Part shown: positions 18,811 through 28,462 of the stretch, in pieces | Numbering within the stretch: position 1 is the first letter of the stretch | How the letters are laid out: every line of letters starts with the position of its first letter | Source of the DNA: Pelagimonas varians | GTDB lineage: Bacteria; Pseudomonadota; Alphaproteobacteria; Rhodobacterales; Rhodobacteraceae | Direction: 5' to 3' | NCBI RefSeq assembly: GCF_003208435.1 | Contig: NZ_QKMF01000004.1 | Location: 293,290-357,289 of the forward strand | Length of the DNA stretch: 64,000 nt | The notes under the pieces: model-generated | What the model was told of the DNA's origin: nothing | What the model saw: the letters and a program-made list of their open reading frames with translations, nothing else | The model's database searches: none | Made by a program: the position numbers and the translations under genes

Positions 18811-21057
18811 GTGACCGATTATACTGACTGCAAAACCCAAGTGACAACCAGCCATTGGGGGGCATTCGAAGTCGACACCCAAGGCGATAAAATCGTTGCA
18901 ACCCGGCACTTTGCAGGCGACCCTTCACCTACTGAAATCCACAAAATCATTCCTGCGGCAGTTCATCATCGGGCCCGTGTGGCGCGCCCGTCCATCCGGC
19001 GTGCTTGGTTGGACAATCGGGATCGGTCAGGACGCGGGGATGGCGATTATGTTGAACTGCCATGGGATGAAGCGCTGGATATCGCAGCCGCCGAAATTGA
19101 CCGCATCCGCAAAGAACATGGCAACGAGGCCATTTATGGCGGCTCTTACGGCTGGGGATCGGCGGGGCGCTTCCATCACGCCCAAAGTCAAATTCACAGG
19201 TTTCTCAACAAGATCGGCGGATATGTTGCCTCCTTCGGAAGCTATTCCACGGGCTGTGCGCAGGCCATCATGCCCCACGTTTTGGGCATTCCTTTCCTAA
19301 AGTACACCTATGATTGCCAAGACAGCTGGGCGACGATTGGCGACAACACTGAAACCATGGTGATGTTTGGCGGTATCAACCCCAAAAACGCGCAGGTCAG
19401 CATGGGCGGGATCACCGAGCATGACACTGAAACGTGGTTTGACCGGTTTGCGGCCAAAGGCATGTATTGCCTCAATGTCGGGCCGCAGCGCACGGACAGT
19501 GTCGCGGGCTGTGACTGGCTACCGGTTAAACCGGCGTCAGATACGGCCTTGATGCTGGCACTTGCCTTTGTGCTTGAGGATGAAGGCCTGACGGATCATG
19601 CGTTTATCGACCAATATACCACTGGATTTGACCGTTTCCGCCCGTATTTGATGGGTGAAATCGATGGCCAGCCCAAAAACCCAGACTGGGCGGCAGAGCT
19701 GACAGGCGTCGCCACAGATCAAATCCGAACCTTGGCGCGGCGGATGGCCCGCACACGGACTTTGATCACGGTATCTTGGTCCTTGCAGCGCGCAGAACAT
19801 GGCGAACAGCCCTATTGGATGTCCGCGGTTCTGGCCGCGATGTTGGGGCAGATTGGCCTGCCTGGCGGCGGTGTTGGCTATGGCTATGGTGCGATTGGCG
19901 GCATAGGGAAATCCATGCGCCCACTGGGGGGCATGACACTGGACCAAGGGGAAAATCCGGTGCGCCAGTCCATTCCGGTGGCGCGGGTCGCGGATATGCT
20001 TCTCAACCCCGGACAAGACTATGATTTCAACGGAGAGCGCGGACCATACCCCGATATCCGGCTGGTCTATTGGGCCGGCGGCAACCCTTTCCACCATCAC
20101 CAAGATCTGAACCGTCTTCATAAGGCGTGGCAACGCCCCGAATGCGTCATTGTGCATGAACCGTGGTGGACGGCTACGGCCAAGCGTGCGGACATCGTTT
20201 TTCCGGCCACAACCCCTTATGAACGCGAAGATATCGGCCGGTCGAGCATGGATGACTACCTGTTCAATATGCCGGCTTTGGTGCCGCCTGTAGACGGTGC
20301 GCGCGATGACTATGCGATCTTTGGAGGACTGGCCGATCGACTGGGGGCTGGCGCAGATTTTACCGAAGGGCGCGGCGCCGAGGATTGGCTTCGAACTCTT
20401 TTCACTCAGTACCGTGACCGGGCTGAAAAAAGCGGCATCACTGTGCCGGATTTCGACAGGTTGCGCCAAGAAAACTGGGTCCGTTTGCCGATCAGGGACG
20501 ACAGCTACCGCCCATCCCAAATGGCTTTGTTTCGGCAAGACCCGCTTCAAAATCCGCTTGGCACCCCCTCTGGCAATATCGAGATTTTTTCATCCACCAT
20601 CGAAGAGTTTGGCTATGCCGATTGTGCAGGCCATCCCACGTGGTTGCCACCGTCCGAATGGCTCGGGGCTGCGACGCCCGTGGCTCCGCTGCATCTGGTT
20701 TCCCCGCAACCGGGCGACAAGTTGCACAGCCAGCTCGAAGCCGCGCTTCAAGATATCGACGGTGCGCGGCCTGAAACCATTGTGATGCATCCCACAGATG
20801 CAAAAGACCGCGGGATTGAAAGCGGTCAATTGGTGCGGGTGTTTAATGGGCGCGGCGCATGTCGGGCGCGCGCCAAAATCAGCATGGACATTCTTGCAGG
20901 TGTGGTCGCTTTGCCAACCGGTGCGTGGTTTGGCGACGCACAAGGCAACATTGACCCCAATGGCAACCCCAATGTCCTAACATTGGATGTTGGCACGTCG
21001 TTGCTTGGGCAAGGCAGCAGCGCACACACTGCCTTGGTAGATGTAGCCGCGGCGTAA
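18811..21057 (+). CDS. Molybdopterin-dependent S-/N-oxide reductase, BisC/DMSO reductase family
   Basis: This is a 748-residue enzyme of the DMSO reductase family. GGSYGWGSAGRFHHAQSQIH (~110-129) holds the tyrosine found in DMSO and biotin sulfoxide reductases. ASFGSYSTGCAQAIMPHVLG (~140-159) holds the serine expected to ligate molybdenum (Ser146). No Tat signal and no N-terminal Fe-S cysteine cluster are present, so it should be a soluble cytoplasmic reductase of biotin or methionine sulfoxide or a similar substrate. C-terminal MPT-binding blocks are intact. The start is GTG at 18811 with a poor ribosome-binding sequence. No pterin-binding partner or cytochrome gene is adjacent, and the electron donor is unknown. 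Confidence 0.88.
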   Translation: MTDYTDCKTQVTTSHWGAFEVDTQGDKIVATRHFAGDPSPTEIHKIIPAAVHHRARVARPSIRRAWLDNRDRSGRGDGDYVELPWDEALDIAAAEIDRIRKEHGNEAIYGGSYGWGSAGRFHHAQSQIHRFLNKIGGYVASFGSYSTGCAQAIMPHVLGIPFLKYTYDCQDSWATIGDNTETMVMFGGINPKNAQVSMGGITEHDTETWFDRFAAKGMYCLNVGPQRTDSVAGCDWLPVKPASDTALMLALAFVLEDEGLTDHAFIDQYTTGFDRFRPYLMGEIDGQPKNPDWAAELTGVATDQIRTLARRMARTRTLITVSWSLQRAEHGEQPYWMSAVLAAMLGQIGLPGGGVGYGYGAIGGIGKSMRPLGGMTLDQGENPVRQSIPVARVADMLLNPGQDYDFNGERGPYPDIRLVYWAGGNPFHHHQDLNRLHKAWQRPECVIVHEPWWTATAKRADIVFPATTPYEREDIGRSSMDDYLFNMPALVPPVDGARDDYAIFGGLADRLGAGADFTEGRGAEDWLRTLFTQYRDRAEKSGITVPDFDRLRQENWVRLPIRDDSYRPSQMALFRQDPLQNPLGTPSGNIEIFSSTIEEFGYADCAGHPTWLPPSEWLGAATPVAPLHLVSPQPGDKLHSQLEAALQDIDGARPETIVMHPTDAKDRGIESGQLVRVFNGRGACRARAKISMDILAGVVALPTGAWFGDAQGNIDPNGNPNVLTLDVGTSLLGQGSSAHTALVDVAAA

Positions 21058-21269
21058 GAGCTTACTGTGCCACAATAAACCCGCAGATCTGGCTCTAACG
21101 TCCGGCACCAGCGGTGATCCAAATCAAGGACCAGAACGGTCTACGGGGCTATAGTTTCATTTAGGCCTCGGACATCGGTTTCACGGCTAGGGCCGCCCGA
21201 ACGGGTCATGCCTGTCCGCCGTGCTTTTCTCAGTTCCGGCCTGTCTTTAACAAGATAAGGAGTAGGACC

Positions 21270-24200
21270 GTGGGAGTTTCAAGCAGACTAAAGATCACCT
21301 ATGTTTTCCTGATTGGACTATGGGTGCTTGTGCTGCCCGTCACGGCCAAAAGCGCCGAACAGTGGCTTGACTATGACTTGCCGGGCTTGGCCTTTTCGGT
21401 TCCGGCGGATTGGGAAATCACTTATCGCCGTCGGGACGTGGAATACAATTTTGCCAGTCCGGATGGCACCTATACACTTTGGGTCCGCTGGTGGTTTCCG
21501 GACGAGCCGCTGCTTGGCTATGATGACATCGTTTTTCACGATTTCATGACCCTTGCGGGCCATGATGCGCTTTTGACCAGAACCGAAAGCGAAATCGACC
21601 GGTTTTTGTCGATCGCCTTCCCCGAGCATAAAAATGCTGATGGTGAAATCATCTTGTTTCAACTGTTTTCACCCATTGATCTGCCCGTCGCGGCCCAAGA
21701 AGAAAAGATGAACCAGCTGATAGAAAAGCTGTCAATCCAAGGTCAGAGTGCGCGGCCGCCAAGCCTATTGAAATTTAGCCAAGGCGCGCAAAACTCCGAT
21801 CCTGCACAGGTTGCCCAATCCGGCCAAGGATCAGCTGTGGATCGCTTTTATGATCGTGATGCACAGTTTTCACTGCCAAAGCCGGAGGGTTGGAATATTC
21901 ACACAGCGCAAGGGGCCGGTGTCAGTCAGGTAGCCGTCGTGGCCCCGGATCACGACGCCATGGTTTTGGCCTTGGTAGCCCGTGGGGCGCAGGCGCAAAC
22001 GGCAACAGATCAAGCGCTTGGATTGCTGTATCGTGACGCGCTTGTTGTCAAATCCATCGAGGCTGATCTCTATTTAGACATCGAAGACATGGGGGTTCAT
22101 GCCATTGAAACCATCGCAAAAATCTATGCGATCAACGGGATCGCCATGCCGTATCCCAATGGGCGGGTAACGATTTTTCAGGGGCAGGGTGATGACATTT
22201 CCTTTGTCATTGTGACCATACGGTCCGAAGGTGCATCAGATGCACTACGTCTGCAATTGGACGACATCGCGCTGGGGTTCAGCACGGCTGCCGTTGAAGG
22301 CGGGGCAGCTGATCCAGGGCTGGTGTGGTTGGCCCCTTTGAATGATCGTTTCGGCGGCAACTGCCGGTTGGAGCCTTTGGAAAACTGGTCACATCCAACC
22401 CGTGCGGTGATGGAAGATGCAAATGTGACGCTGCATTTTGTAGCTCTTTGTCAAAACGGGGTCTATCCGGTGTTTGGGGTGGGTTTTCCTTATGATCCTC
22501 AAGGGGCAACCTCTGACTATTTCCACCCTCTTTACATCAAGATGATGACTGCGAATGGCGGCTGGTCGTATTCCTTTTTGTCCGTAGTGGATAACATGTT
22601 GTCCAATGTGTTTGTGAAAAACGAAACGACGTTGTCATTGGCCGTTGAAGACTTGTTTCCTGTCCAACCGCAAAGCATGGCAATTGATCCGGCCGGCGAA
22701 ACAAACAAGGCGGACAACACCGCCGCACCACCGAAAACCCGCAATGATGCATTGGTTTTTGACGGTCAGGATCTGGCGGGCTGGGACAGTTTTGCCTTTG
22801 ACGGGGCGGATTACGCTGCCCATGTCAAATTGGAGCAGCACGGTTTGCGGTTTGCTATTCCAGACGGGGCCTATTGGGGCAAAACGGGGTTGGTGTACCG
22901 CCAAGAACAGTTTGCTTTCCCTGAAAAAGACAACGAGTCCTCAATCGAAATTTCCGTGCGATTTGATGCAGATGCCAGCAACAGCTTAACCATTGCATTG
23001 GTTGACCCTGCCAATGCCATGCAGAACCCGTGGGACAGCCACGCATTTCGGTTTCAAATTCGCAAGAACGAAACTGCGGGGGATTTGATGATGACGGTCC
23101 GAGATGCCGCAGGCATTCCCAAAGCCCGGTTTCCGTGGCCCAACGGATCGGCCGGATTGAAGTTTATTTTACGCCCTGATGATGTGTTTGAGTTGCGTAA
23201 CGACGCGGATGTAATGCTTGCACGCTGGCAAAATCCGACATCTTGGCCAAAGGGGCCATGGTCTTTGGCGGTCTATGCACAGGTACCTTGGAAAAATTCG
23301 GCGGCCAGTTTGTTGCTAAACGAGGTGTCTGTGACCCATCGGGCAATAGAGCGCCGCCCGAACACCGATCAACTCGGCGCGCGCGATATTGCCTTGTTTG
23401 ATGGCACAGCACTAGCACCGCTTTGGGCCCCGATTGAAAACGCGGAAGATCTGTTTTTAAATTACGCCCGCCTTGCGGATGGAGCGCTGCGCATTCAATG
23501 GCCTCAGGACGTTGGATATGCGAAATACATCGGTCTTTATTCACCGGAACCGGCGCTATGGCTGGATCAATTTGATGATACGGCCAGCGCCAGAATCACG
23601 GTCGAAATGGATGGCGGTGCCAGCAACGGGTTTGAAATCGGACTACAGCAACCCTTTGGCTTGCATCACAATATGTTGGACAGAAGCGCTTGGACAGCAA
23701 GTTGGAGACGCCAGACAGACGGCAGTTTCACCTTCCGCAGCGCAGTAGAAAACAAGGATGTTGTTGTCCTGGCCGAAGGGTTGGCATCGATCCCGGATCA
23801 ATTTGACATCGTGCTCACGTCGCAAGGGGTGGTGATTGAGGCCGGAGGCCTGCCGTCAGACCCTGTTCCATGGACACAGCTCATGGATGGGGCAGGGTTG
23901 CGGCTTTGGCTTTATGCGTTGAAATCGGACGTGGGCAGTGAACCTAGCGGGTTGGTGTTGCGCAATATCGCACTGACCTACGAGCCGGGAAAAAAGCGTT
24001 CAGATCCGAAACCGGCTGCGGGCGTCGACCCACTGCCGGAAAAGGTCTTGTTCGACGGGGCCACGACGACAAACTGGGTGCCGATGTCGCAAGGCGATGC
24101 CTTGTTTGGTGATCTGGCATCGATCACTGGCACTGGATTGCTGATGGAGCGGCGCGATACGCCGCCAAATGCCAACAGGATCGGATTGGCTAGCAAAGAC

Positions 24201-24770
24201 AAGGTCGTGGTGTTGGATGAACGACTGCTAAGCACCTCACATGTAACAACGTTTCAGCTTGATCCGAAAAAAGACAATCTTGCCGGTTGGATCTATCTGG
24301 CCAGCAATCCGGATGATCCCTATGACACTGCGGGCGTCGCGGTTGATCTACAAAAGCTCCATATCGGGCCAGATGCTGGCGGGCTGCGGGTGCGTCTTTA
24401 TTCGGGGCATATGTACTATAGCCACGCGCAGCGTGTGCTGCCTGAAAACTGGTTCGAGACATGGGATGGCAGTGTCAGATTGGTTCTGTCGGACGGCAAA
24501 GTAGCAGTGGAATTGGGCGACACGCCCGCCATCGCCATGCAGTCAGACAAAAGCAGGCGCGGCCAAAGTTACCACATTGTCGTCAAGCCCGGGCAGCGCA
24601 AAACGCATCTCGCCGAAGCCATTGCTCTGGGGAAAATCACAGCGACTTGGCGCACCCCGAATGGGATGTCGCAAGCGGACCGTTGGCGTTTGGTTGATGA
24701 TGCAGATTTTGATGCAGGTGCCTTTGCGGATTTGATGGCCATTGAACGGTTGGAGATGGAAAATGACTAA
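21270..24770 (+). CDS. Large exported multi-repeat protein of unknown function
   Basis: This 1166-residue protein has an N-terminal Sec signal peptide (hydrophobic core YVFLIGLWVLVLPVTAKSA). The N-terminal half carries related PsbP/DUF1795-like openings of the type F-S-V/L-P-x-W (LAFSVPADWEI near 35; QFSLPKPEGWNI near 197). From about residue 490 there are three tandem ~215-residue repeats. Each begins with a FDG motif (LVFDGQDLAGW near 494, ALFDGTALAPLW near 707, VLFDGATTTNWV near 925) and looks beta-rich, as in lectin/glucanase-like jelly rolls. GTG start at 21270, with AAGGAG 7 nt upstream. It overlaps the next gene by 8 nt. No catalytic motif is recognised. Confidence 0.75.
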   Translation: MGVSSRLKITYVFLIGLWVLVLPVTAKSAEQWLDYDLPGLAFSVPADWEITYRRRDVEYNFASPDGTYTLWVRWWFPDEPLLGYDDIVFHDFMTLAGHDALLTRTESEIDRFLSIAFPEHKNADGEIILFQLFSPIDLPVAAQEEKMNQLIEKLSIQGQSARPPSLLKFSQGAQNSDPAQVAQSGQGSAVDRFYDRDAQFSLPKPEGWNIHTAQGAGVSQVAVVAPDHDAMVLALVARGAQAQTATDQALGLLYRDALVVKSIEADLYLDIEDMGVHAIETIAKIYAINGIAMPYPNGRVTIFQGQGDDISFVIVTIRSEGASDALRLQLDDIALGFSTAAVEGGAADPGLVWLAPLNDRFGGNCRLEPLENWSHPTRAVMEDANVTLHFVALCQNGVYPVFGVGFPYDPQGATSDYFHPLYIKMMTANGGWSYSFLSVVDNMLSNVFVKNETTLSLAVEDLFPVQPQSMAIDPAGETNKADNTAAPPKTRNDALVFDGQDLAGWDSFAFDGADYAAHVKLEQHGLRFAIPDGAYWGKTGLVYRQEQFAFPEKDNESSIEISVRFDADASNSLTIALVDPANAMQNPWDSHAFRFQIRKNETAGDLMMTVRDAAGIPKARFPWPNGSAGLKFILRPDDVFELRNDADVMLARWQNPTSWPKGPWSLAVYAQVPWKNSAASLLLNEVSVTHRAIERRPNTDQLGARDIALFDGTALAPLWAPIENAEDLFLNYARLADGALRIQWPQDVGYAKYIGLYSPEPALWLDQFDDTASARITVEMDGGASNGFEIGLQQPFGLHHNMLDRSAWTASWRRQTDGSFTFRSAVENKDVVVLAEGLASIPDQFDIVLTSQGVVIEAGGLPSDPVPWTQLMDGAGLRLWLYALKSDVGSEPSGLVLRNIALTYEPGKKRSDPKPAAGVDPLPEKVLFDGATTTNWVPMSQGDALFGDLASITGTGLLMERRDTPPNANRIGLASKDKVVVLDERLLSTSHVTTFQLDPKKDNLAGWIYLASNPDDPYDTAGVAVDLQKLHIGPDAGGLRVRLYSGHMYYSHAQRVLPENWFETWDGSVRLVLSDGKVAVELGDTPAIAMQSDKSRRGQSYHIVVKPGQRKTHLAEAIALGKITATWRTPNGMSQADRWRLVDDADFDAGAFADLMAIERLEMEND

Positions 24771-26205
24771 TGTTTTCACTTACAATATCTACGCGGGTCT
24801 GATTGCGACCTTGTCAGTTGTCCCTGCAAACGCCCAAGACAGTGCAGGTGATCGTGCCCCGCGCAATGCCCATGACACCCATGCCATTTCCCGCTGGACG
24901 CAATTGCCGCATGACAGGCAAATACTGGTGCTGCAATCCTTGGGTGTCACGGTTCCTCAGGCGTTTTATGATTGTGTGTGCCGGGCCGCGGGTTACGGTC
25001 AATCAGGCACAAGTCAATTCTATCATCCTGATACAATTGGTGACTATGACGCGCGCTATTCATGTCAACATCCCGGACCTCCCTGCATTGTTTCTGGGTA
25101 CGGGTGTTCGCGCCACGATTTGCCATCTGATACGGATACCTTCGAATCCTGTGCCAAAATTAAGGACTTGGATGGCGGCAATCCTTTGGACAATATCATC
25201 ACTGCGCTGGCGGATCGGGCCAACCGCAAAGGGCTGACCGGAAATCCGGTGGTGATGCAAGACCCACCGCCCGCAGACGCGCCTCCCGATTGTACAGATC
25301 AAAGGGCGCTCGCCGGCGTTGACCAACAGCAAACCTTTGTTAACCCTGTTCCTCCCGAGCGCAAAATCTTTGCGGTGTCCGACCGTATGATGGAACAGCT
25401 CGTGGCGCTGGAACTGCCGCCGAACTTGCAGCAAGCATTGATCAAAACCGTAACGCATGTTCTGGCCAACGCGCCAAATTTGATTCCCGTTGGCGACGAA
25501 AAAGATCTCCGGCTTGATCTGGATTTTGCCGAAATTGGCCTGACCGCGGACGAAAACGGCGATCCGGTCATTTCAGAGTTTGTTATGAAACTGCCTGAAA
25601 TGGCAGATGCAGACGAATGGGGCGGGGTGGGGTTTGAAGTGGCCATCGCTTTTGAACGCTCTGACGATGACACTGCAATTGCGGGGCATAAACCCAAGGG
25701 GTACAAATTCGGGTTTACCTATGAGGGGAAGGTCGAGCTGAAATACGGGATCGACATTGATCTGACGCGCTCTGCTTCGGATTTCTATGATGGAGAATGG
25801 CAGCAAGAGTCCGAATACAAAGTGGTGCGGTTTATCGAAAATAGTTTGGCGGATTTCGATTTCTACTACGGCGGTGCGGTGGATGTTTTGTCGACAACCG
25901 TGAACGGGCGCAAAGTATCGGTGGGGCCCGAAGTTACGTGGAAACTGAAAGATCGGGTCGCCCATTGGGCTTTCCCTGATATGAACGAGGCCTTGGACAA
26001 TCTGTTGGACCATCAAAAAATGTGGGAAGAAAAACGCGCTGGGATGATCCGCAAAGATGCAGCGAAATTTGGAATTGATGCCCGGTGTTTTTCGACCATG
26101 ACTGCGATCCGGCTGACGCAAGAGGCGTATCAAAAACGTCTGGCCCTTGACCCCAGTACCCAACGCCCCTTTGCGAATTTGACGGGCAATAGGGCGTCTA
26201 GGTAA
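24763..26205 (+). CDS. Exported cysteine-containing protein of unknown function
   Basis: This 480-residue protein has a signal peptide (IYAGLIATLSVVPANA, cleavage before QDS). The first ~120 mature residues hold six or more cysteines (FYDCVCRAAGYG, ARYSCQHPGPPCIVSGYGCS, ESCAKIK), suggesting disulfides in the periplasm. The rest is a larger beta-rich acidic region without recognised motifs. The ATG at 24763 lies inside the last codons of the upstream 1166-residue protein with GGAGATGG before it, so the two are translationally coupled and probably act together. Function is not assigned. Confidence 0.75.
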   Translation: MTNVFTYNIYAGLIATLSVVPANAQDSAGDRAPRNAHDTHAISRWTQLPHDRQILVLQSLGVTVPQAFYDCVCRAAGYGQSGTSQFYHPDTIGDYDARYSCQHPGPPCIVSGYGCSRHDLPSDTDTFESCAKIKDLDGGNPLDNIITALADRANRKGLTGNPVVMQDPPPADAPPDCTDQRALAGVDQQQTFVNPVPPERKIFAVSDRMMEQLVALELPPNLQQALIKTVTHVLANAPNLIPVGDEKDLRLDLDFAEIGLTADENGDPVISEFVMKLPEMADADEWGGVGFEVAIAFERSDDDTAIAGHKPKGYKFGFTYEGKVELKYGIDIDLTRSASDFYDGEWQQESEYKVVRFIENSLADFDFYYGGAVDVLSTTVNGRKVSVGPEVTWKLKDRVAHWAFPDMNEALDNLLDHQKMWEEKRAGMIRKDAAKFGIDARCFSTMTAIRLTQEAYQKRLALDPSTQRPFANLTGNRASR

Positions 26206-26373
26206 AAGGATGGTTTGGGCGGCGCGGCGGGCCGTGTGCCGGTTTGTGTGCCGCCCGGATCTACCAATATGGCCAAATCGCGCGGCTGGCTGTTAACGAT
26301 GTCCGGCGCTATTTCTTGTCTGATCGCAAAGCCGCCATTAGGTTTGAAAAGGCCATAATGTCGGAGGCCGTGC

Positions 26374-26685
26374 ATGACGATTGGAAAGTATCTCGCTTTT
26401 TTCGGAGCAATTGCACTGGTCGCTTGCGAACGCACAGACGCAGAGCCGAAGTTTCGGTCCTTTGACCTGAACCTTGTACACCCATCGCAGAATTCGACCT
26501 ATATTGGGGTGTCACCGGGAACGCCTAAAGCAGACCTACCGCGTCTTCGGCATCTGAAAACCGGCGACTTTAGTGAATACCTGAGGGAGAAAACCGGTTG
26601 TGTCGTTGACCGGACGCGAGAGACACATGTAATCGGGCGAAAACGGACACCAGCAGGATACATGGTGCCCATTGTCTGTCTTTGA
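26374..26685 (+). CDS. Small predicted lipoprotein
   Basis: This 103-residue protein has a short signal sequence ending in the lipobox-like ALVAC (MTIGKYLAFFGAIALVACER), so Cys18 should be lipidated. Two further cysteines occur near the C-terminus (TGCVVD and IVCL). GGAGG at 26362-26366 supports the ATG at 26374. It follows the two exported proteins after 168 bp and may share their transcript. No family is recognised. Confidence 0.62.
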   Translation: MTIGKYLAFFGAIALVACERTDAEPKFRSFDLNLVHPSQNSTYIGVSPGTPKADLPRLRHLKTGDFSEYLREKTGCVVDRTRETHVIGRKRTPAGYMVPIVCL

Positions 26686-26706
26686 AATCAAAACCAAAAT
26701 GTGGTT

Positions 26707-27264
26707 TTAGCTATTCTCGGCAATGCCTTTGGCGGCACTTCCCAGTGCGAAAAACGCAAAACCTGACGAAATCAAGTTGATACCAACCATCAAGCCAACG
26801 GCCCAGACTGCGGTACTTGGAAGACCGGCGATGATCATGATGCCCGCCAAAACGCCGATGAGACCTGAAAACATCATCCATCCCCAACCAGTTTCAGGGC
26901 GCAGTGTGTTGGCAATGGCGGCTTCCATAACGCCGTGCGCGATAAAAGTCATGGCCAAGAGAACTGTCAAACCGATGATCCCGGCAAACGGGTCAAATGC
27001 AAGCCAGCCCCCAACCAGAAAATACATGACCCCGATCAGCAGGTTCCACAAAAATCCGCCCCATTCGCGGATCGAAAACGACTGCCAGATTTGAAACGCT
27101 CCGCCGAAAAGAAACAGCCAACCGATAAAGACTTTGGCAGCAATGGTTGTCGCCAGCGGAAACACAATCGCAAGCGCACCCAAAACGATCAGCGCAATTC
27201 CGAGCCAAGTCAGCTTTTTTGCAAAGCGGCCGTCCAAAGCGGGTTCATTGTTACTGTCGTTCAT
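26707..27264 (-). CDS. HdeD-family (DUF308) membrane protein
   Basis: This 185-residue protein has six predicted TM helices in the paired-repeat arrangement of HdeD. Glycine/alanine-rich helices such as LTWLGIALIVLGALAIVFPL and GLIGVLAGIMIIAGLPSTAV are seen. Enteric HdeD is linked to acid resistance at high cell density; the role of alphaproteobacterial relatives is not established. It converges on the small lipoprotein gene, with 21 nt between the stops. The start ATG at 27264 has no strong ribosome-binding sequence. Confidence 0.85.
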   Translation of the reverse strand: MNDSNNEPALDGRFAKKLTWLGIALIVLGALAIVFPLATTIAAKVFIGWLFLFGGAFQIWQSFSIREWGGFLWNLLIGVMYFLVGGWLAFDPFAGIIGLTVLLAMTFIAHGVMEAAIANTLRPETGWGWMMFSGLIGVLAGIMIIAGLPSTAVWAVGLMVGINLISSGFAFFALGSAAKGIAENS

Positions 27265-27434
27265 TGGTCACCTATTTTGTTCGGTCTATCACAGGCAGTC
27301 CTGTATGAATTGCCTTTGCCACAGTTTGCGGCTGAAAAAGGGGCTGTGCAAGGCAAATAAACCGCCTGTTAACCTGACCATCTTGGAAATTTCATTGCGC
27401 AAAGCTTTTGGAAATTGGCGCGGCCCCCCTGTCT

Positions 27435-28445
27435 TTAGTTTTGCAAAGTCAGGGCCGATGGCGCGCTTTTGAAAAGGTGGCCGGATATTAGATTTTCCCA
27501 TGACTGAGCAAAGGTTTCGACGGCGGCAATAGGATGTCTGTGAGCAAAAACCGGCTCGTGGGAAACGGCTGCTGTCAAAGCGTCTCGCCAAGCTGCGGTG
27601 GCATGGCCAGCCACAAAGGTTGCCGATGATCCTGCACTGTCTCGCAATCCGTCGCGGTCTGCACAGACCAGCGGGCGACCAGCGGCATTTGCTTCCAGAG
27701 CGACCAATCCGAATGCTTCCCAGCGGGACGGCATTGCAACCAGATCAACCTGCGACATCGCCAGTTCCGGTGTTTCAGCATGACCACAAAACTGGATACG
27801 GCTGTCATTTTTGGCGGCGGCCTTTAGCGCGTCTTCCTCGGGGCCGGTGCCAAAGACTTTCAAACGCAGGTCGGAGCCGCGCATTTCCTTGAACGCTGCT
27901 ATCAGGACATCAAACCCTTTTTGCGCATGCAATCGACCGATAGCACCAATAACACGCGGCGTGCCGGTTGGTGCCGGTAGGTGTTCGAAGGAGGTGAGAT
28001 CAACCACGGACGGGATGATGGCCAATGTTTCTTTGGAGACCAGATTGCGCTGCTCCATCCAACGGCCCTGAGCAGTGCTGACGGCAATAACGTTGTCAAA
28101 CAGGGCGTAAGCGGTTCGAAGCAAAGTGAAAAAACGTGGCTTGTTTTCAACGTTCAAACTGGTGAAACCAGCTGTGTAGCTGTGCTCTACATGGATCAGC
28201 GGGGTTATACTGTGGCGGGCACGAAAAGCAATCAACCCCGGCAAGATGCGCCAGTTTATGGTCCGGTGCGACACTATGATGTCGCCTTGAACCGCTGGCA
28301 GCGCACTGTTTTTGGGAACTGCAACCACATTGTGGATGGCGGTTTTGGCCATGATTTTGCAGGTGCGAATATGCTCAAGTACGCGGGTTACACCGCCAGG
28401 TGTGGTGTCGTCGATCAGGTGGGTGATGGTGGGAAGATATGTCAT
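27435..28445 (-). CDS. Glycosyltransferase family 4 (GT-B fold)
   Basis: This 336-residue protein has the GT4 donor-binding region: VIGAIGRLHAQKGFDVLIAA, then FCGHAETPELAMSQVDLVAM and the E-x7-E-like PSRWEAFGLVALEANAAGRP. It probably transfers a nucleotide-activated sugar onto the lipid-linked repeat unit on the cytoplasmic side. The ATG at 28445 is selected over an upstream extension because MTYLPTITHLIDDTTPGGVT is the family-like N-terminus. It is the last gene of the leftward unit 31626-27435, 17 nt after the preceding glycosyltransferase. Confidence 0.87.
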   Translation of the reverse strand: MTYLPTITHLIDDTTPGGVTRVLEHIRTCKIMAKTAIHNVVAVPKNSALPAVQGDIIVSHRTINWRILPGLIAFRARHSITPLIHVEHSYTAGFTSLNVENKPRFFTLLRTAYALFDNVIAVSTAQGRWMEQRNLVSKETLAIIPSVVDLTSFEHLPAPTGTPRVIGAIGRLHAQKGFDVLIAAFKEMRGSDLRLKVFGTGPEEDALKAAAKNDSRIQFCGHAETPELAMSQVDLVAMPSRWEAFGLVALEANAAGRPLVCADRDGLRDSAGSSATFVAGHATAAWRDALTAAVSHEPVFAHRHPIAAVETFAQSWENLISGHLFKSAPSALTLQN

Positions 28446-28462
28446 TTTGAAAAACCTTTGGA

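Noticed and set aside
19537..20550. 337-codon minus-strand frame inside the BisC-like gene
   Set aside because: The plus-strand molybdoenzyme is continuous and motif-complete. The antisense frame has no recognisable domain or start signal.
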